NCBI GenBank assembly: GCA_011048855.1
Contig: DSCZ01000410.1
Span: 1-6,509, forward strand
Length of the DNA: 6,509 nt
Source: Desulfobacteraceae bacterium
Lineage (GTDB): Bacteria > Desulfobacterota > DSM-4660 > Desulfatiglandales > Desulfatiglandaceae
Direction of reading: 5' to 3'
Part shown: piece by piece, positions 4,536 to 6,509 of the stretch
Numbering within the stretch: position 1 is the first letter of the stretch
How the letters are laid out: each line of letters starts with the position of its first letter
The notes under the pieces: generated by a model
What the model was told of the DNA's origin: nothing
Databases searched by the model: none
Seen by the model: only the letters and a program-made list of their open reading frames with translations
Made by a program: the position numbers and the translations under genes

Positions 4536-6436
4536 TGCTTTCGATTTTAGGATCGCTTGATCATTTTATTAAAAGCGAAGACAATATTCACCCCGGTGGC
4601 GCCCTTCAGGCGTTGTTGAGGGCGATCCTGTACCGTACCCAGTTTCAGATGGCGACACGCCGCGCCGTCGGGTGGCGGGGGATGAAGCACCAGGTTTCCG
4701 CCGGTGTGGAGGGCTGGACGGCGAGGATCGCCGGCAGCGAGGGGGTTTTCGGACTTTTTTCACTGGATTCCGAACCGGTAGCAGAGTGGCATGCCTGTCG
4801 TTTCGGACTCTGCTACTTCCCCCACGAGGAGGAATCTCTGGTTGAGCGATTCCCCCTTCAGGCAGTTGCTGTAACCCAGAAGGACGACTATCAAAACCTC
4901 GTCCGTGAATTTCTCAAGCATCCCGAGCTCATGTCGCTTTTCGGCATCGCCACGGTTTTTCTTTTTGTTCGAGAAGACCGCTCCGCGCTGGCTGTCGCCA
5001 TGCTGGGGGAATCATCGCAGCGCACCGTGGCGAAAGACGGCGTGACTTTCGTGAAAAACGGAACCCCCGTTCAGCTTCTGTCTCCCGGTGAAACGGACCG
5101 GGACTTTCCAGCTTTTGAAACAGCTCTCACGTTTTTCGATGTGCTGGCCGCTTCTATCACCCTCAATCTTGACCGGGCGCCCGACCGTGTCATTGAAGGA
5201 AAGTACACGACGCATCAACACGTCTACACGTCCAGCGGAGAGATTTCACTGGAACCGGCGCCCGATCTCTGGAACGGTCTTGTCATGGTTGGCTACGGCG
5301 AGGCGGATTTTGACCTGTTAAGTTCAACAATCGCACCGGAAGGCTCGGATTGCCTGGTTGCCGTTTCGTCGAGTGATTCCGAAAACGCCCCGCCGTCCTG
5401 CGCCGGAAAGATCTGGTGGGGTTCGCACCGGCTCGGCGATTCAGGAGCAAGCACGGACTCGGTAACAATGGGAATCGACCAACGGCCGCCCCTGATTATT
5501 TTAACCGGCTTCCTCGGATCGGGAAAAACCAGTTTTCTACAACATTTTATTGATTACCAGACCCAGCATAGCCGCTTTGTCGCGGTGATTCAAAATGAGC
5601 TCGGCGAGATCGGCCTTGACGGCAAACTGCTCGATTACACCGTGACGGAGATCGATGAAGGCTGCGTGTGCTGCACGCTGTCGGGCAGCCTGAAGCGAAC
5701 AGTACATGAAATACTCGAGGAATATTCTCCGGATGTCATCATCCTTGAAACCTCCGGCCTCGCCAATCCTTTCAACCTGCAGGACGAAGTAAAAGAAATG
5801 GAGGATATCGCCCGCTTCGACTGCGTGCTGACGGTGGTTGACGCAGAAAACATCGAAGCGTCACTCCGGGAACAGTCCATTGCCGCGGAACAGATACGGG
5901 GGGCGGATATCGTCATGATTAATAAAAAAGACCTGGTTCCTCCCGAACGCCTGAGCTTCATAGAACAGACGCTGCGTAACATCAACCCGACCGCACCGTT
6001 GATACCCGCCGTTGACGGCATCATGAACCCCGCACTTCTTATGGGAGGCGATCTTTCTCCGAAGTTATCCGGAGATACTGAAAAAGCCGTTTTTCTGCAT
6101 CCGTCTCACCTGCGCGACGGCCTTTCGGCCAAGAGCATCCGCCTGACCACTCCTTTGAACCGGGAAGAATTTCTGCGAGCCGTGGAGAAACTTCCGCCTT
6201 CCGTGTTCCGTGTAAAGGGTATACTTGATTTTTCTGATCTGCCCGAACCGGCGTTGTTCCAGTACGTCGGCGGACGACACCAGATCTCCATTTTTCCGCA
6301 ACCACCCACTGACGAACGTTTTCTTACCATCATCGGCGACGGCCCCGACACGGAAAAGGCGGCCTCCGTTTTCCTGTCTCTGACACAATTTTTCACTGCC
6401 ATTCCCGGGGACCCGCATTTCAATAACCCCGCTTGA
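4535..6436 (+). CDS. CobW/COG0523 metallochaperone GTPase with unrecognised N-terminal domain
   Basis: This 633-aa cytosolic protein has two parts. Residues ~1-312 match nothing I know; they contain no TM helix or signal, and several buried-type segments (L-F-G-I-A-T-V-F-L-F-V at 135-145). Residues ~317-633 form a full G3E-family CobW protein: P-loop G-F-L-G-S-G-K-T (325-332), the metal-binding C377-V-C-C380 motif preceded by D-E-G, E405-T-S-G (Walker B/switch), N463-K-K-D466 for guanine, and a CobW_C domain (~530-615, with F-R-V-K-G-I). CobW-type GTPases deliver Zn, Co or other metals to client enzymes, using GTP hydrolysis. Typical members are 300-400 aa, so the N-terminal half is an addition. 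ATG 4535 overlaps the previous TGA by 1 nt. M312 (ATG 5468) sits just before the GTPase domain and could be a second start, but the nearest AGGAG is ~20 nt away, too far. Context suggests delivery of metal to one of the operon's metalloproteins. Confidence 0.9.
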   Translation: MLSILGSLDHFIKSEDNIHPGGALQALLRAILYRTQFQMATRRAVGWRGMKHQVSAGVEGWTARIAGSEGVFGLFSLDSEPVAEWHACRFGLCYFPHEEESLVERFPLQAVAVTQKDDYQNLVREFLKHPELMSLFGIATVFLFVREDRSALAVAMLGESSQRTVAKDGVTFVKNGTPVQLLSPGETDRDFPAFETALTFFDVLAASITLNLDRAPDRVIEGKYTTHQHVYTSSGEISLEPAPDLWNGLVMVGYGEADFDLLSSTIAPEGSDCLVAVSSSDSENAPPSCAGKIWWGSHRLGDSGASTDSVTMGIDQRPPLIILTGFLGSGKTSFLQHFIDYQTQHSRFVAVIQNELGEIGLDGKLLDYTVTEIDEGCVCCTLSGSLKRTVHEILEEYSPDVIILETSGLANPFNLQDEVKEMEDIARFDCVLTVVDAENIEASLREQSIAAEQIRGADIVMINKKDLVPPERLSFIEQTLRNINPTAPLIPAVDGIMNPALLMGGDLSPKLSGDTEKAVFLHPSHLRDGLSAKSIRLTTPLNREEFLRAVEKLPPSVFRVKGILDFSDLPEPALFQYVGGRHQISIFPQPPTDERFLTIIGDGPDTEKAASVFLSLTQFFTAIPGDPHFNNPA

Positions 6437-6441
6437 AGAAC

Positions 6442-6509
6442 ATGGCCGACGCGACGCACAGAACGACCGGGATTTTTCTTCTTCCCGTCGCATATCGACT
6501 ATGTCATAA
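6442..6509 (+). CDS. Possible start of a further gene, cut by the window end
   Basis: ATG 6442 lies 5 nt after the CobW-fusion stop, with GAAGAA just upstream as a weak ribosome-binding site, and the frame stays open to the edge. The 22 visible residues begin M-A-D-A-T-H-R-T-T-G and continue with a hydrophobic stretch I-F-L-L-P-V-A-Y. This is enough for a candidate next gene of the operon, but far too short to identify, and the open frame may be chance. Confidence 0.3.
   Translation, partial: MADATHRTTGIFLLPVAYRLCH

Noticed and set aside
6463..6490. Possible terminator hairpin CGAC-C-GGGA...TCCC-GTCG
   Set aside because: The stem is 4+4 bp with a bulge, the T-rich part is in the loop rather than after the stem, and a candidate open frame runs through it.
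6065..6493. 142-aa open frame on the - strand over the 3' end of the CobW fusion
   Set aside because: It lies antisense to the CobW C-terminal domain, is rich in Arg and Ser, and has no recognisable domain.

Overview
The window looks like a chromosomal stretch from a Gram-negative, probably anaerobic bacterium, with Desulfobacterota (the former Deltaproteobacteria) as the most natural guess. This rests on the gene mix: a NifX/NifB-type cofactor protein, a sigma-54 promoter, a Tat-exported metallo-beta-lactamase-fold protein, and a CobW GTPase, all with moderately GC-rich codons. No rRNA or phylogenetic marker is present, so the taxonomy is inference. All supported genes lie on the + strand. 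I saw no tRNA, insertion sequence or CRISPR array.

Left part (1-583): the last 20 codons of an unrecognised upstream gene, then a small FeMo-cofactor-biosynthesis-family protein (NifX/NafY/NifB C-terminal type), closed by a short hairpin plus T-tract terminator. This appears to be a separate transcription unit.

Control region (584-757): about 170 bp without a gene. It holds a textbook -24/-12 sigma-54 promoter (696-711) and, upstream, two TACGRAAT direct repeats exactly 20 bp apart, which are a candidate enhancer-binding-protein site.

Main operon (758-6436, perhaps beyond): (a) an 87-aa soluble protein of unknown function with a twin-arginine-like N-terminus but no hydrophobic segment; (b) a 470-aa, Trp-rich, 10-11-TM membrane protein whose C-terminal half carries an ordered set of motifs resembling PmoC/AmoC, subunit C of the copper membrane monooxygenases, with several copper-ligand positions changed; (c) a Tat-signal MBL-fold protein of the DHPS-like type with a complete metal-binding motif set; (d) after a 172-bp gap holding a perfect 21-bp hairpin, a secreted protein made of two tandem copies of a Cys-containing domain; (e) a 633-aa protein fusing an unrecognised ~310-aa N-terminal region to a complete CobW/COG0523 metallochaperone GTPase, overlapping the previous stop by 1 nt. 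A further gene may begin at 6442.

Working interpretation (inference): a sigma-54-controlled envelope metalloprotein system. Its core is a divergent PmoC-like membrane protein without PmoA or PmoB in view, with an exported MBL-fold partner, a periplasmic accessory protein and a cytosolic metal-delivery GTPase. The substrate and reaction cannot be read from the sequence.
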